Below are positions 8,840 to 17,372 of a DNA stretch of 64,000 nt, one piece after another. Positions within the stretch are counted from its first letter, which is position 1, and the number at the start of each line of letters is the position of its first letter. The DNA is from Meiothermus ruber DSM 1279 (lineage in GTDB: Bacteria; Deinococcota; Deinococci; Deinococcales; Thermaceae). Below the pieces are notes generated by a model that did no database searches, was not told the origin of the DNA, and was given only the letters and a program-made list of their open reading frames with translations. A program made the translations under genes and the position numbers. Location of the stretch: positions 558,001 through 622,000 of the forward strand of contig NC_013946.1 in the NCBI RefSeq assembly GCF_000024425.1, given 5' to 3'.

Positions 8840-11800
8840 GCCATCTCCTCCTCCGGGCCGGCCGCCCGGTCACGCTCCCACAGGCTGTAGGCCAGAGCCA
8901 GCGCCTCGGGTCTGGCCCCCGCCTCGACCAGGGCACGATCGGCCTCGATGAGGGTCTGGCCGCTGCTGATCAGATCATCGAGCAGAAGTAAGCGTAGCCC
9001 GCGCACGGCGGCGGGATCGGCCACCCGCAAGGCTCCGGCCACGTTGGCGCGCCGCTCCGCCTCCCCTCCAGCGTCATGCTGGCGGAGGGGAGGCACCCGT
9101 TGCCACTGCAGCACCCTCAGCACGGGATGTCCACGGGCTTCGAGTTCCTCGGCCAGGGCATCCAATCCGGCCTGGACGGGCTGTCGTGAAGGCACATAGG
9201 CCACCGGTAAATCCGGAAAACGCCGCACGAGGTAATCTGCAACTGCACGAACACGCTTGCCAGAGCGCTTGAAATCGAGGATCTGGTAACGTGCATTGCT
9301 TAGGAGGTCGTTGGCTCGCCTGCTCCTGGGCCGCTCAGGGAGGTAGCGCCCGAGGACACTCCAAACCCGCCCGGCCCGGCTCAGTCGCAGCGGGGCCGCG
9401 ATTACTTCGGCTGGGACGCCCTCCTGCTCCAGGGGGTGCAGGTAAGCCCGGTAGTCGCCCAGTGCGTAGAGGAGGTCTTCTGGAGCAGAGAAGATAAGAT
9501 CTGGCCCTGCGTTGAGGGCGTGGGCTGCGTCCGCTGCACTCCAGGTCGCCAGAGCGGAGACGATCCCCAGCCGTCGTGCTGTCAGCACGTCCTCTAGCCG
9601 GTCTCCTACCAGAAGCACCTCTTGCGGGTTCAGATCCTCAATCAGCGGTTGCAGCCGACCGGTGCTTGGTTTGTTGGCCGACGCCACAGCGCTACCCAGG
9701 AGCCTCGCTGCCACACTCGCGGGGAAGTGCCGCTTTAAGGCAGTCTCGACGTAGCGCATTGAGTTGTTGCTGACCAGCACCACCTCGACCCGGCCGCCCA
9801 GGAGTTCCTCCAAAATCTCCATGACGCGGGGGATCGGGCGCAAATTTTCGACCAGCAGGTCGGGATCTTCACGTAGACGCTGCGCTTTGGAGACGCTGGA
9901 GCTGTCGAGCAGCAGGCTGTCGAGAACGAAAATCAGTCGCCGAAAGACAGGGTATTCTGTGAGTTTGGGCAGAAGGGTGGTGTTGGTGTCTGGCCGGGAG
10001 GGTGGCTCGAGCAGGTTGCGTAGCAGGTGTGCTGCAGCCGTGGTATTGGGCTCGGGCTTGTACGGACGGGTCTCCTCCAGAAGCAGCCGCGCCTGCTCGG
10101 CCGGGGGCGCTTCTACCGCGCCGCTGGTCGCAGGGATGTCCTGGGGAAGCCTGAGTTCGCGCAAAGGCAAGATGCAGCCGAAGCACCCCTGACCCTGGCA
10201 GTCGCAGCGCAGGCTCAGCTCCAGCAGCCGTCGGGCCTCCGCCAGGATCTCCGGCAGCTTGGCAGGCAACTGGGTGGCAACCCCGATGCCGCCCTCAACA
10301 GCGTCGTAAGCGGTGAATACCAGCTCGTGCCGCGGGGCCTGCAAGGCGAAGCCTATGTCGGAGAGGTCGGTTTCGAGTACGTCGGGAATGGCCTTGGCCA
10401 GTGCGTTGCTCAAGGCCCAGTACGCCGCTGTTGAGCCGTCGCTGAAGCGGATCTGGCCGAGATCGGTCTCGTATTCGCGAGCGAGAGGCGAGAACACCGG
10501 GTGATTCTTCCAGGTGTCCGGGACGTTCTCGAACCCAGTTTTCCAGCCATAGTGTGGCTCCGTCTCCTCCCCGCACGAGCAGGTACCAGGTAGCACAAAG
10601 TTGAAGGCATGAGTACTCACCCTGGCCTGGCGTTTGGAATAACTCTGCAGGACGTACCCTCGCCCCTGTATCGGCTCCTCTCCGTCTCGTGCGGACTCCG
10701 GCACCACCACGCTTCCGCTCTTGAGCAGTTCTCGCTTCTCCAGCGGATCCAAGAGCACTCTCCGCCCGTCGCAGTCTTCCACTACCCACTCCTCAACACC
10801 ATGGATCCCTCTGATTCCCCGAGTGCTTCGCAGTGACGGGCAGCGGAATTGCACGGTCTTAGTGAGGCGCTTGACAACCAACTCCAGGCCTACCCGTACC
10901 CGCCCCCGTCCTGCTTCTGCGATAACCGAACCTATAGCTGTGCGGGCTTCGACCTCCTCGAGCCGAGGGTAGACGACAAGCCACGGACTGTGGTAGTGCT
11001 TCACCTGCTTGAAGTCGGGCCGATCCACCTGCTTGGCACCGTAGTACGCCCGGTTGTACTCCTCAGGATCCATCAGGCTGTCGGTGACGTCCTCGACCCA
11101 TACCAGCACGGCCTCCTCAGTGCGCTGGTTCCGGGTAACGCGGGCGCGCGTCCAATCGATGCTGCGGTAGTAGCGGCCCTGATGTGGGAACACCAGGCCC
11201 AGCGCCCACTCCCGATGAGCCGCCTCCTGCCGCAACTCCCCAAGCATCCACTCCGGGGTCGTCTCCGCCTCCAGCGTTAGCTCGCCGATACCCTGGATCG
11301 GAGCCCCCTCGCCTAGCCTGATCACCAGGTACGTCAGGCCCGGCATCGACCGCAACGGCGGCGCTTCGACCCTTGCAAGCGGCTGTGTAAGTAGCGGGGC
11401 GAACTTCCGTTTGAGCTCCTTCCTCACCGTCTCGGGCACGGCTGCTGGACTCAGGAGTTGCTCGAGCAGTTCCTCGCCACCTCGCAGCCCCATGCGATGT
11501 GCCTCCCAACGCATGCGCTGTAGGTGCTGCCGTAGCAAAACCGGGTTGGCGGGGTTGATATATACCGGATCGGCCTGGGCTTCTACAAGCCGTTTCAGGT
11601 TATCAAGGCGAGAATAGTACTCGTCTGCCGCTACACCGAGACGGCCAGTACGTGGGATGAAGACCACGTGCGCCGGCCCTGAGCGCCCGGCCCGTCCAGC
11701 CATTTGCTTGAAGCTGTTGCGGCTACCAGGGAACCCCAGGATAGCGACGTGCTGGAGGTCACCAATGTCAATACCAGCCTCTAGTGTGGTCGTAGAAAAG

Positions 11801-13212
11801 ACGAACATCGACTCATTGCCCTGGCGCAACTGATGCAGGACGTTGGCGTAGTCCCGGTGGCCACTGAAGAGAGGGTGTACTTGCGTGCCACGCTGGCGGC
11901 GGTAGGTCTCTGCCAGACGCCGGGTCTCAGCCCGGCTTTCCACGAAGGCGATTCCCTTGCGCCTCTCACGCTGGACAACATGGATGAGGCTGGGCACGTT
12001 TTTTGCGACACCACGGTAGAAAAAGCGTGCGTGAACCGGCGCCCCTGACGCACCCACCACGCGGAAGCGATTACGCCCGGTCAGGCGACGCACGAAGTCG
12101 GCGGTGTTGTCAAGGGTGGCAGTTGACAGTACCAACCGCACGTCGCTGTGCACCAGCGCCATGAGTCGTCGCAGAAACAGAGCCATATTTATGCCGAAGT
12201 AGCCGCGGTAAGCGTGGGCTTCATCAAGGACGATGTAACGAACCTGGCTAAAGAACCCGGCCAGTTCCGGGCGGTCGAGGTAGTGGTTGAGCTTATCGGG
12301 GGTAGCCACTACAACGTGGGGAAGCCCTTCCTGGAGTAGTTCATCGAGGCTGATGCTACCGAAGAAGGGGCGCAGCTTGAGTGGCAGTCCCTTACATATC
12401 CGCGTGAGCTTGTCGTATTGGTCGGTAGTGAGTGCACGCAGCGGGTAGATAAACAGCGCAGTGTTATTCCGCTGCAACAGGTCTTCGAGGATGCCCGGGG
12501 CGAAGGCCAGAGTCTTGCCTGAGGCAGTGGGGGTGGTAATCACGAGGTCGAATGGCTCGTGACGGGTGGCGCGCAGGAATTCCAGTGACAGTGCCTGGTG
12601 AGTGAAGAGACCTTCCTTAGCGCCTGCAGCTGCCAGCGCCCGGGCCAGATGCTCGTCGAGGCCGAGAGCATCAAGAGGGACGACCTGGCCGGGCCTTAGC
12701 TGTGGCCGGGGGTTGAGCACCTCGGCCTGGTCGAGACTCAGCGGCTCATCCGAGATCGCAGGTATTTGGCACAATTCGACCCCCCGCTCTCTCAGCCGCT
12801 GGCAGTAGCGATCGAGACTCATCTGGTACAACAACTCGGCCAGGGTTCGAGGCCACGCCTCACCAGTCCAGGCGTGGATGAGTTCGTCCGGTAGGGTGCG
12901 CAGTACTTCCTCGGCCTGGGCCGGAGCAAGGGATACCACCGCACGTTGCAACTCTGCTACCGTCCGTGCTTGTGCAACCGCCGTGCACCAGGTGTTTGGC
13001 AGCCCAGGTGGGAGTGCATCAGTGGGAACCAACCACACCGGAAAGGCTGTAGTGCCGTCCCAAACGACTACCGTGTCATGTGGAAAGGCTCCCTCAGATG
13101 GCACGCGTTGGCCTGAGATTGGGTTAAGGAAGCCCTGAGCTTTTTCATCGTAGATAAGGTACTGCCACTGATGCATAGGGGTCTCCGGTAGATCCTCACG
13201 TCCTTTATCCAT
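8836..13212 (-). CDS. Hrq1/MrfA-like helicase - DUF1998 - HAD-like - phosphoribosyltransferase fusion
   Basis: 1458 residues with four recognisable parts. (1) SF2 helicase: TPTASGKT (227-234), VATPDKL (302-308), DEAH (330-333), STAT (363-366) and QMAGRAGR (503-510). (2) DUF1998-type region with a Cys cluster at C1003, C1005, C1010 and C1013, as in MrfA/Hrq1 and several defence helicases. (3) HAD-like domain (about 1090-1240) with motif II SNN, motif III Lys 1181 and motif IV GDRLED; the motif I nucleophile is replaced by Val 1096. (4) Class I, ComF-like phosphoribosyltransferase (about 1300-1450) with the PRPP loop LLLLDDLISSGQT (1408-1420). It may couple DNA translocation to nucleotide chemistry or sensing. 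It is the second gene of the operon, 95 bp after the first. DpdJ, DrmA/DrmB and DruE are families to compare; none can be assigned here. Confidence 0.85.
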   Translation of the reverse strand: MDKGREDLPETPMHQWQYLIYDEKAQGFLNPISGQRVPSEGAFPHDTVVVWDGTTAFPVWLVPTDALPPGLPNTWCTAVAQARTVAELQRAVVSLAPAQAEEVLRTLPDELIHAWTGEAWPRTLAELLYQMSLDRYCQRLRERGVELCQIPAISDEPLSLDQAEVLNPRPQLRPGQVVPLDALGLDEHLARALAAAGAKEGLFTHQALSLEFLRATRHEPFDLVITTPTASGKTLAFAPGILEDLLQRNNTALFIYPLRALTTDQYDKLTRICKGLPLKLRPFFGSISLDELLQEGLPHVVVATPDKLNHYLDRPELAGFFSQVRYIVLDEAHAYRGYFGINMALFLRRLMALVHSDVRLVLSTATLDNTADFVRRLTGRNRFRVVGASGAPVHARFFYRGVAKNVPSLIHVVQRERRKGIAFVESRAETRRLAETYRRQRGTQVHPLFSGHRDYANVLHQLRQGNESMFVFSTTTLEAGIDIGDLQHVAILGFPGSRNSFKQMAGRAGRSGPAHVVFIPRTGRLGVAADEYYSRLDNLKRLVEAQADPVYINPANPVLLRQHLQRMRWEAHRMGLRGGEELLEQLLSPAAVPETVRKELKRKFAPLLTQPLARVEAPPLRSMPGLTYLVIRLGEGAPIQGIGELTLEAETTPEWMLGELRQEAAHREWALGLVFPHQGRYYRSIDWTRARVTRNQRTEEAVLVWVEDVTDSLMDPEEYNRAYYGAKQVDRPDFKQVKHYHSPWLVVYPRLEEVEARTAIGSVIAEAGRGRVRVGLELVVKRLTKTVQFRCPSLRSTRGIRGIHGVEEWVVEDCDGRRVLLDPLEKRELLKSGSVVVPESARDGEEPIQGRGYVLQSYSKRQARVSTHAFNFVLPGTCSCGEETEPHYGWKTGFENVPDTWKNHPVFSPLAREYETDLGQIRFSDGSTAAYWALSNALAKAIPDVLETDLSDIGFALQAPRHELVFTAYDAVEGGIGVATQLPAKLPEILAEARRLLELSLRCDCQGQGCFGCILPLRELRLPQDIPATSGAVEAPPAEQARLLLEETRPYKPEPNTTAAAHLLRNLLEPPSRPDTNTTLLPKLTEYPVFRRLIFVLDSLLLDSSSVSKAQRLREDPDLLVENLRPIPRVMEILEELLGGRVEVVLVSNNSMRYVETALKRHFPASVAARLLGSAVASANKPSTGRLQPLIEDLNPQEVLLVGDRLEDVLTARRLGIVSALATWSAADAAHALNAGPDLIFSAPEDLLYALGDYRAYLHPLEQEGVPAEVIAAPLRLSRAGRVWSVLGRYLPERPRSRRANDLLSNARYQILDFKRSGKRVRAVADYLVRRFPDLPVAYVPSRQPVQAGLDALAEELEARGHPVLRVLQWQRVPPLRQHDAGGEAERRANVAGALRVADPAAVRGLRLLLLDDLISSGQTLIEADRALVEAGARPEALALAYSLWERDRAAGPEEEMA

Positions 13213-13307
13213 GCTGGATCCGCCTCCCCCAACTCAGAGGGTAGGTAGGTGCAGATGTTGCACCTGTAGGCTGCGCGAGCGGTAAGAATGATAGGCTTGA
13301 GGGAGGT

Positions 13308-13835
13308 TCAGCGGTCATCGGGAAGGGTTAGCGAAACACGGAAGCCGGAGAAGGGTCGCGCCTTAGAGATAGTGAAGGTGTTGCCAAAGAGGCTTGCACG
13401 CCAGAGATCTAGATCGTCGGTGAGGGTGGATACCATACCCACGGCGTTAGCGAGGGTTCCAAGGTCCCGATACAGGGTGCGCTCGCCGGTGCGCTCAAGC
13501 CACCAACCTTGTTCAGTCTTGTAAATCTTGGCTTCCGGATCAGGAATCGGGGACGGAGGATTGGCTGTAACCTGTACGCGCACAACTTCGCCGGAGGGGA
13601 GCAGTGGGTCTAGCCGCCGTTTAAGGTTCGTGAAACGTTGTTGGAGAGACTCAAGGGGCTTGCTCAGGTCTGGGTCATAATCAGTGACCTCCTCCAGGAG
13701 GCGTTGGAGGTGCTGGGCTCCGTTCTCAAGGATGATGTTGTCGGAACTCGCCAGGGTTTTGGCGCTGTGGACATGGACGAGATATGCTTTGATTTCCTGC
13801 TCTAAGCTGCGAACGTCATTGAAGAGGTTGTGCAT
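13308..13835 (-). CDS. small helical protein, first gene of the helicase operon
   Basis: 175 residues. The N-terminal 100 residues are helical and probably coiled coil (FNDVRSLEQEIKAYLVHVHS, then LQQRFTNLKRRLDPLLP). The C-terminal half is a compact, strand-rich domain that ends in FSGFRVSLTLPDDR. No catalytic motif or known family is recognised. It reads in the same direction as the helicases, 95 bp ahead of the first one, so it most likely shares their transcript. An accessory or recognition subunit is plausible but unproven. Confidence 0.6.
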   Translation of the reverse strand: MHNLFNDVRSLEQEIKAYLVHVHSAKTLASSDNIILENGAQHLQRLLEEVTDYDPDLSKPLESLQQRFTNLKRRLDPLLPSGEVVRVQVTANPPSPIPDPEAKIYKTEQGWWLERTGERTLYRDLGTLANAVGMVSTLTDDLDLWRASLFGNTFTISKARPFSGFRVSLTLPDDR

Positions 13836-13890
13836 ATTCAGAACAAGCTAGAAAACCTTACTTCCGCACATACGCGGGTGTTTTTGTCGA

Positions 13891-13900
13891 GTTCTAGAAC
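13891..13900. promoter_or_regulatory. GTTCTAGAAC palindrome upstream of helicase operon
   Basis: A perfect 10-bp palindrome lies 56 bp upstream of the first gene of the operon, inside the divergent gap (13836-14044) shared with the thermonuclease gene. It could be an operator for the operon. No confident -35/-10 pair was found in this gap. Confidence 0.3.
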
Positions 13901-14044
13901 CAGAGTCTTAACTTTCGAATCTGAGGTTACCTTTTCGTTACGTACCTCCTTGAGTCCATAAAATGGTCACCGGGGTAGCTCATCAAAATTTGTCCCTCGC
14001 TGGGGCAAACGATGACACCACTATTTTAGTGAGATGCTAATGCT

Positions 14045-14680
14045 ATGTTGCGACTTTTGACCTGCTTTTTGTTTGCTCTAAGCTTGGCCCTGGCCCAGGA
14101 CACCGTGGCAGGGCGTGCCAGCGTGATAGACGCCGATTCTTTGGAAATCCAGGGGAGCCGCATCCGCCTGTGGGGGGTGGACGCCGTGGAGAGCAGCCAG
14201 ACCTGTTTGGACGCTCGTGGGAGGGTATGGCCCTGTGGACGGCGGGCTACTTTTGCTTTGTCGGACTTTCTGGGACAGAGGACGGTGTATTGCGTTCGGA
14301 AGGGTACCGATCGGTATAGACGGATGTTAGCGGTGTGCAGCGTGGGGGGCGTAGAGATCAACCGCTGGTTGGTGGAGCAGGGATGGGCACTTTCTTATAC
14401 TCGGTATGAAGGCGCGGTCTATCTTGACAGCCAAAAACGGGCCAAAGCCGCCCGGCGAGGCATCTGGCAGGGGAGTTTTCAAGAACCCTGGACATACCGC
14501 GCCAATCCTGCCAACCCACCCAGCGCCGGGGCGCCGCGACCCTCGAAGCCCTCCTCGGACATCTACTACCGCAACTGCGCTGAAGCTAGGGCGGCAGGTG
14601 CTGCGCCGATCTATCGGGGTCAGCCGGGATATCGGCCAGGATTGGATCGGAATGGCGACGGGGTGGCGTGCGAACGCTGA
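14045..14680 (+). CDS. secreted thermonuclease (SNase-like) with excalibur domain
   Basis: 211 residues. The first 18 residues form a signal peptide ending at ALAQ. Residues about 20-145 match the staphylococcal nuclease fold: [30 protein letters not shown], then [18 protein letters not shown]. This predicts calcium-dependent phosphodiester cleavage outside the cytoplasm. A proline-rich linker leads to an excalibur calcium-binding domain (about 172-211: [12 protein letters not shown] and [10 protein letters not shown]). It diverges from the helicase operon. Its place beside DNA-targeting helicases may be chance, since secreted nucleases of this type also serve nutrient scavenging or competence. 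Confidence 0.9.
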   Translation: MLRLLTCFLFALSLALAQDTVAGRASVIDADSLEIQGSRIRLWGVDAVESSQTCLDARGRVWPCGRRATFALSDFLGQRTVYCVRKGTDRYRRMLAVCSVGGVEINRWLVEQGWALSYTRYEGAVYLDSQKRAKAARRGIWQGSFQEPWTYRANPANPPSAGAPRPSKPSSDIYYRNCAEARAAGAAPIYRGQPGYRPGLDRNGDGVACER

Positions 14681-14769
14681 ACATTTGCTCGTGTTGCAAG
14701 GGCGCAGGCGACGCGAGGAGGGCGCATAACCCAAGGGCCGCTCCTCCCGCAAGACGGCGATGGCTTTCA

Positions 14770-15225
14770 TGCCCCTGCGGCTGGTACGGCGACCCCGAGA
14801 AACCCTGTAGCTGCACCCCCGCCCAGCGCCAACGCTACGTGAACCGCATCTCTGGCCCGCTGCTCGACCGCTTCGACCTGGTGGTGGAAGTTCCCCGGCT
14901 TACACCCCAGGAACTCGCCCGCGCCCCCGAAGGGGAGTCCACCGCAGTTGTTCGAGAACGGGTGCTGGCGGCCAGGGAAAGGATGCTATCCCGCCAGGGG
15001 AAGCCCAACAGCGAACTCTTTGGCCGTACCCTGCGCCAGCACACCGCACTCTCACCATCCTCCGAGGCCCTCTTGCAAGCGGCCACTCAGCGCCTGGCCC
15101 TCACCGCAAGAAGCTACGACCGCATCCTGCGGACAGCCCGCACCATCGCCGACCTCTCAGGGGCCGAGCCCATCCAGGAAGCCCACCTGGCCGAGGCGCT
15201 GACGTATCGGCGGAGTCTGGGGTAA
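14770..15225 (+). pseudogene. comM: 5'-truncated comM (YifB, Mg-chelatase-like AAA+) fragment, copy 1
   Basis: The frame encodes only the last 150 or so residues of ComM, a hexameric helicase of natural transformation that is normally about 500 residues. It begins at the Cys-rich segment [15 protein letters not shown] and continues with [20 protein letters not shown] and the C-terminal lid ending [10 protein letters not shown]. The Walker A/B region is absent: the preceding sequence is unrelated and belongs to the thermonuclease gene end and spacer. No ribosome binding site is seen. A very similar second fragment lies 2.1 kb downstream in the same orientation. Confidence 0.8.
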
Positions 15226-15363
15226 GGATTGCATGAAACGAGCATCTAATTGCTCACCGAGTTCGTGGCTTTTTGCAGGCCACAACCAACCACCTACAAG
15301 GCCAAACCCGCCAACACCGCTAGGCGCACTGCTTTCACCCTTCTCCTCCTAAACATGCCGACC

Positions 15364-15795
15364 TTACCTTCTCGTGCTGAGGTCGTTCACCATGAAGCGT
15401 ATGGATCGGGTTTTTTCTTGCCAACTCACCAAGACTCCCACGATCCGCCGATCTGCGGGAGGGGGTGGCTGACCGGGCTTGTTACTGACCCTAAGCGACA
15501 CCATCTGGCCTAGTTGCACTTGCCGGGGATAGAGGCTAACGTCGTACCCAGAGGACTCAGCGGTGAGCCAGAACCACTGATTATCAAGAGCAAGGTCGGC
15601 GGCCTCGGTCTTGCTCAGGGTGAAATAGAAGATATCGCTATCGAAATGTTTGGTGACCACCCAGTAGCCGTCACTCTCCAAAATGGAGCGGGAGTATGTG
15701 CCGTCCACCACCTCGGCCTCGATGGGGTAAGCCGGGTACACCAAGCTGCACGCGCTTAGGCTAAGGGTCAGCATTATCAAGGTCGCAGCTCTCAC
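15364..15795 (-). CDS. small putative lipoprotein
   Basis: 143 residues. A lipoprotein signal is clear: a short hydrophobic stretch, then the lipobox LSAC with Cys 16. The mature part is strand-rich with several Tyr/Trp residues (DIFYFTLSKTEAADL, NQWFWLTAESSGYDVSLYP). It was probably attached to the outer face of a membrane. The family is not recognised. It lies alone between the two comM fragments and has a ribosome binding site (AAGGAGGCGT) just before the ATG. Confidence 0.65.
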   Translation of the reverse strand: MRAATLIMLTLSLSACSLVYPAYPIEAEVVDGTYSRSILESDGYWVVTKHFDSDIFYFTLSKTEAADLALDNQWFWLTAESSGYDVSLYPRQVQLGQMVSLRVSNKPGQPPPPADRRIVGVLVSWQEKTRSIRFMVNDLSTRR

Positions 15796-16052
15796 AACGC
15801 CTCCTTAGAGACAAGGGGTGAGCCCAACTCCGTGCCAGCACCTGGAAAACTCGGGCAGCAGGGGGGTTTCGGGGACAATTACGCCTTGGGGAATGACGTC
15901 TCCGCTCAGGCTAACCCCCAGGATGTTGACTCCTGCCAAGACTCTGCCATCCAGCCCGCCGTAGATTCCCGCCCGCAAGCGGATCACGGGCTGGTTGGGG
16001 TCTTGACTTTACATCTTACTTAGAAGCACACTTAAATGCACCCAAGAGCGTG

Positions 16053-16058
16053 TATACT
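16053..16058 (+). promoter_or_regulatory. -10 element of the vapBC operon
   Basis: TATACT lies 10 bases before the vapB ATG (16068), which leaves almost no leader. Short-leader or leaderless promoters are common in Thermaceae. The -35 region is weak. Confidence 0.45.
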
Positions 16059-16067
16059 CGAAACACC

Positions 16068-16274
16068 ATGCCCCGCATGACCATCGAAATTGACGAAGCC
16101 CTGCTGGAAGAGGCCCGCCGGGTGCTGGGGGTGCGCACCAAACGGGAAGCCATCGAGCGGGCCTTGCAGGAGCTGGTGCGCCAGCAGCGCCGCCGGGGCA
16201 TCCGGGCCCACGCCGGGCGGGTGGAGCTCGAGCTCACCCAGGAAACCCTGCGCGCGCTGCGGGAGTCCCGCTAG
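16068..16274 (+). CDS. vapB: VapB-type antitoxin
   Basis: 68 residues from the ATG at 16068. The N-terminus MTIEIDEALLEEARRVLG, followed by TKREAIERALQELVRQQRRR, is a typical ribbon-helix-helix antitoxin (VapB, MetJ/Arc class). The C-terminal tail should bind and block the toxin. The stop codon overlaps the first base of the toxin start, so the two are translationally coupled. The antitoxin, alone or with the toxin, would normally repress this promoter. Confidence 0.88.
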   Translation: MPRMTIEIDEALLEEARRVLGVRTKREAIERALQELVRQQRRRGIRAHAGRVELELTQETLRALRESR

Positions 16275-16684
16275 TGGCCCGCATCTTGGTAGATACATCG
16301 GCCTGGATTGAGTTTTATCACCCCAAGGGTGCCCGCCAGGTCAAGCAAGCCCTGGGTAACGCCCTGGAGGTACATGAGATCGCGGTCATAGCGCCGATTG
16401 CCGTGGAACTTCTGTCCGGCGCAAAGAGCGAGAAAGACTACGGTCTTCTCGCCGCTGATCTGCAGGCCCTGCTCTGGCTACCCTTGGGAAGCGAAGAGGC
16501 GGGGGTGGCTGGCAAGCTGGCCTACGATCTGGCCCGTTCCGGCCAACGGGTACCCACGGTGGACTTGCTGATCGCCGGATCGGCCTTGGTGCATGGCTGC
16601 GAACTGTGGCACTTTGGCGATGCCCACTTTGCGACCATCGCGGGCCATAGCCCCCTGCAGGAACACAACCTCAAAAGCGCCTAG
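16274..16684 (+). CDS. vapC: VapC-type PIN-domain ribonuclease toxin
   Basis: 136 residues with a GTG start overlapping the vapB stop. It is a PIN domain: LVDTSAWIEFYH gives the first catalytic Asp and Ser, VPTVDLLIAGSALVHG the middle Asp, and FGDAHFATIAG the last Asp. The length and residue order match VapC, an Mg-dependent RNase that targets tRNA or rRNA. Together with vapB it forms a complete type II toxin-antitoxin module in the comM-fragment region. Confidence 0.9.
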   Translation: MARILVDTSAWIEFYHPKGARQVKQALGNALEVHEIAVIAPIAVELLSGAKSEKDYGLLAADLQALLWLPLGSEEAGVAGKLAYDLARSGQRVPTVDLLIAGSALVHGCELWHFGDAHFATIAGHSPLQEHNLKSA

Positions 16685-16850
16685 CCCTTTCCCCACTCAC
16701 CCACCTCCAGGCCGTCCCGCTGCTCACCCCATACTTCCTCGCCAGGCTGCGGGCACTGGCCCCTGTCCGGCGGTGCTCCTCCACCAACAAAGCTCGTAGC
16801 TCTACCTTGCCCACCGGCCCCGGTTTTTGTCGAGGAAGAAAGTAGGTCAT
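16671..16850 (-). pseudogene. helix-turn-helix fragment, probable transposase remnant
   Basis: A 59-residue frame contains a homeodomain-like helix-turn-helix ([24 protein letters not shown]), as at the N-terminus of IS3- or IS481-type transposases. It stops right after the recognition helix, with no catalytic part. It overlaps the end of vapC on the other strand and lies immediately before comM fragment 2. A remnant of a mobile element is the best reading; a small stand-alone regulator is possible. Confidence 0.4.
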
Positions 16851-16885
16851 GTTACCTTGAATACCCCGATTGCCCTGCACACGCC

Positions 16886-17341
16886 TGCCCCTGCGGCCAC
16901 CACGGCGACCCCCAGAAGCAGTGCGTCTGCACCCCCACCCAGCGCCTGCGCTACGTGGGTCGCATCTCGGGCCCCCTGCTCGACCGCTTCGACCTGGTGG
17001 TGGAAGTACCCCGGCTCACCCCGGAGGAGCTGGCCCGAGCGCCGGAAGGCGAGCCCACTGCCGTGGTCAGAGAAAGGGTGCTGGCGGCCCGGGGGCGGAT
17101 GCAAGCCCGCCAGGGAAAACTCAACAGCGAGCTATTCGGCCGGGCCCTGCGGCAGCACACCGCGCTGTCCCCCTCCGGTGAGGCCCTCTTGCAGGCGGCT
17201 ACCCAGCGCCTGGCGCTCAGTGCCCGCAGCTACGACCGCATCCTGCGGGTGGCGCGCACCATTGCCGACCTGGCAGGGGCCGAGCACATCCAGGAGGCCC
17301 ACCTGGCCGAGGCGCTGGCGTATCGGAGGAGCCTGGGGTAA
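16886..17341 (+). pseudogene. comM: 5'-truncated comM (YifB) fragment, copy 2
   Basis: This is the same part of ComM as copy 1, starting at [15 protein letters not shown] and ending [10 protein letters not shown], with [20 protein letters not shown] in the middle. The two copies agree over almost the whole length at protein level but differ at many third positions, so they are not a very recent duplication. The homology to copy 1 starts at the same codon. That points to a repeated breakpoint, or to two insertions in the same target. Confidence 0.8.
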
Positions 17342-17372
17342 AGCGGGGCGATCGTTCGAGGGCGTTTGAGCT

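Noticed and set aside
15805-15987. 60-residue minus-strand frame (IRLRAGIYGGLDGRVLAGVN)
   Set aside because: A stop lies just upstream in frame, there is no ribosome binding site and it is very short. It vaguely recalls the end of an outer-membrane barrel protein, so it may be a remnant, but support is too weak to list as a gene.
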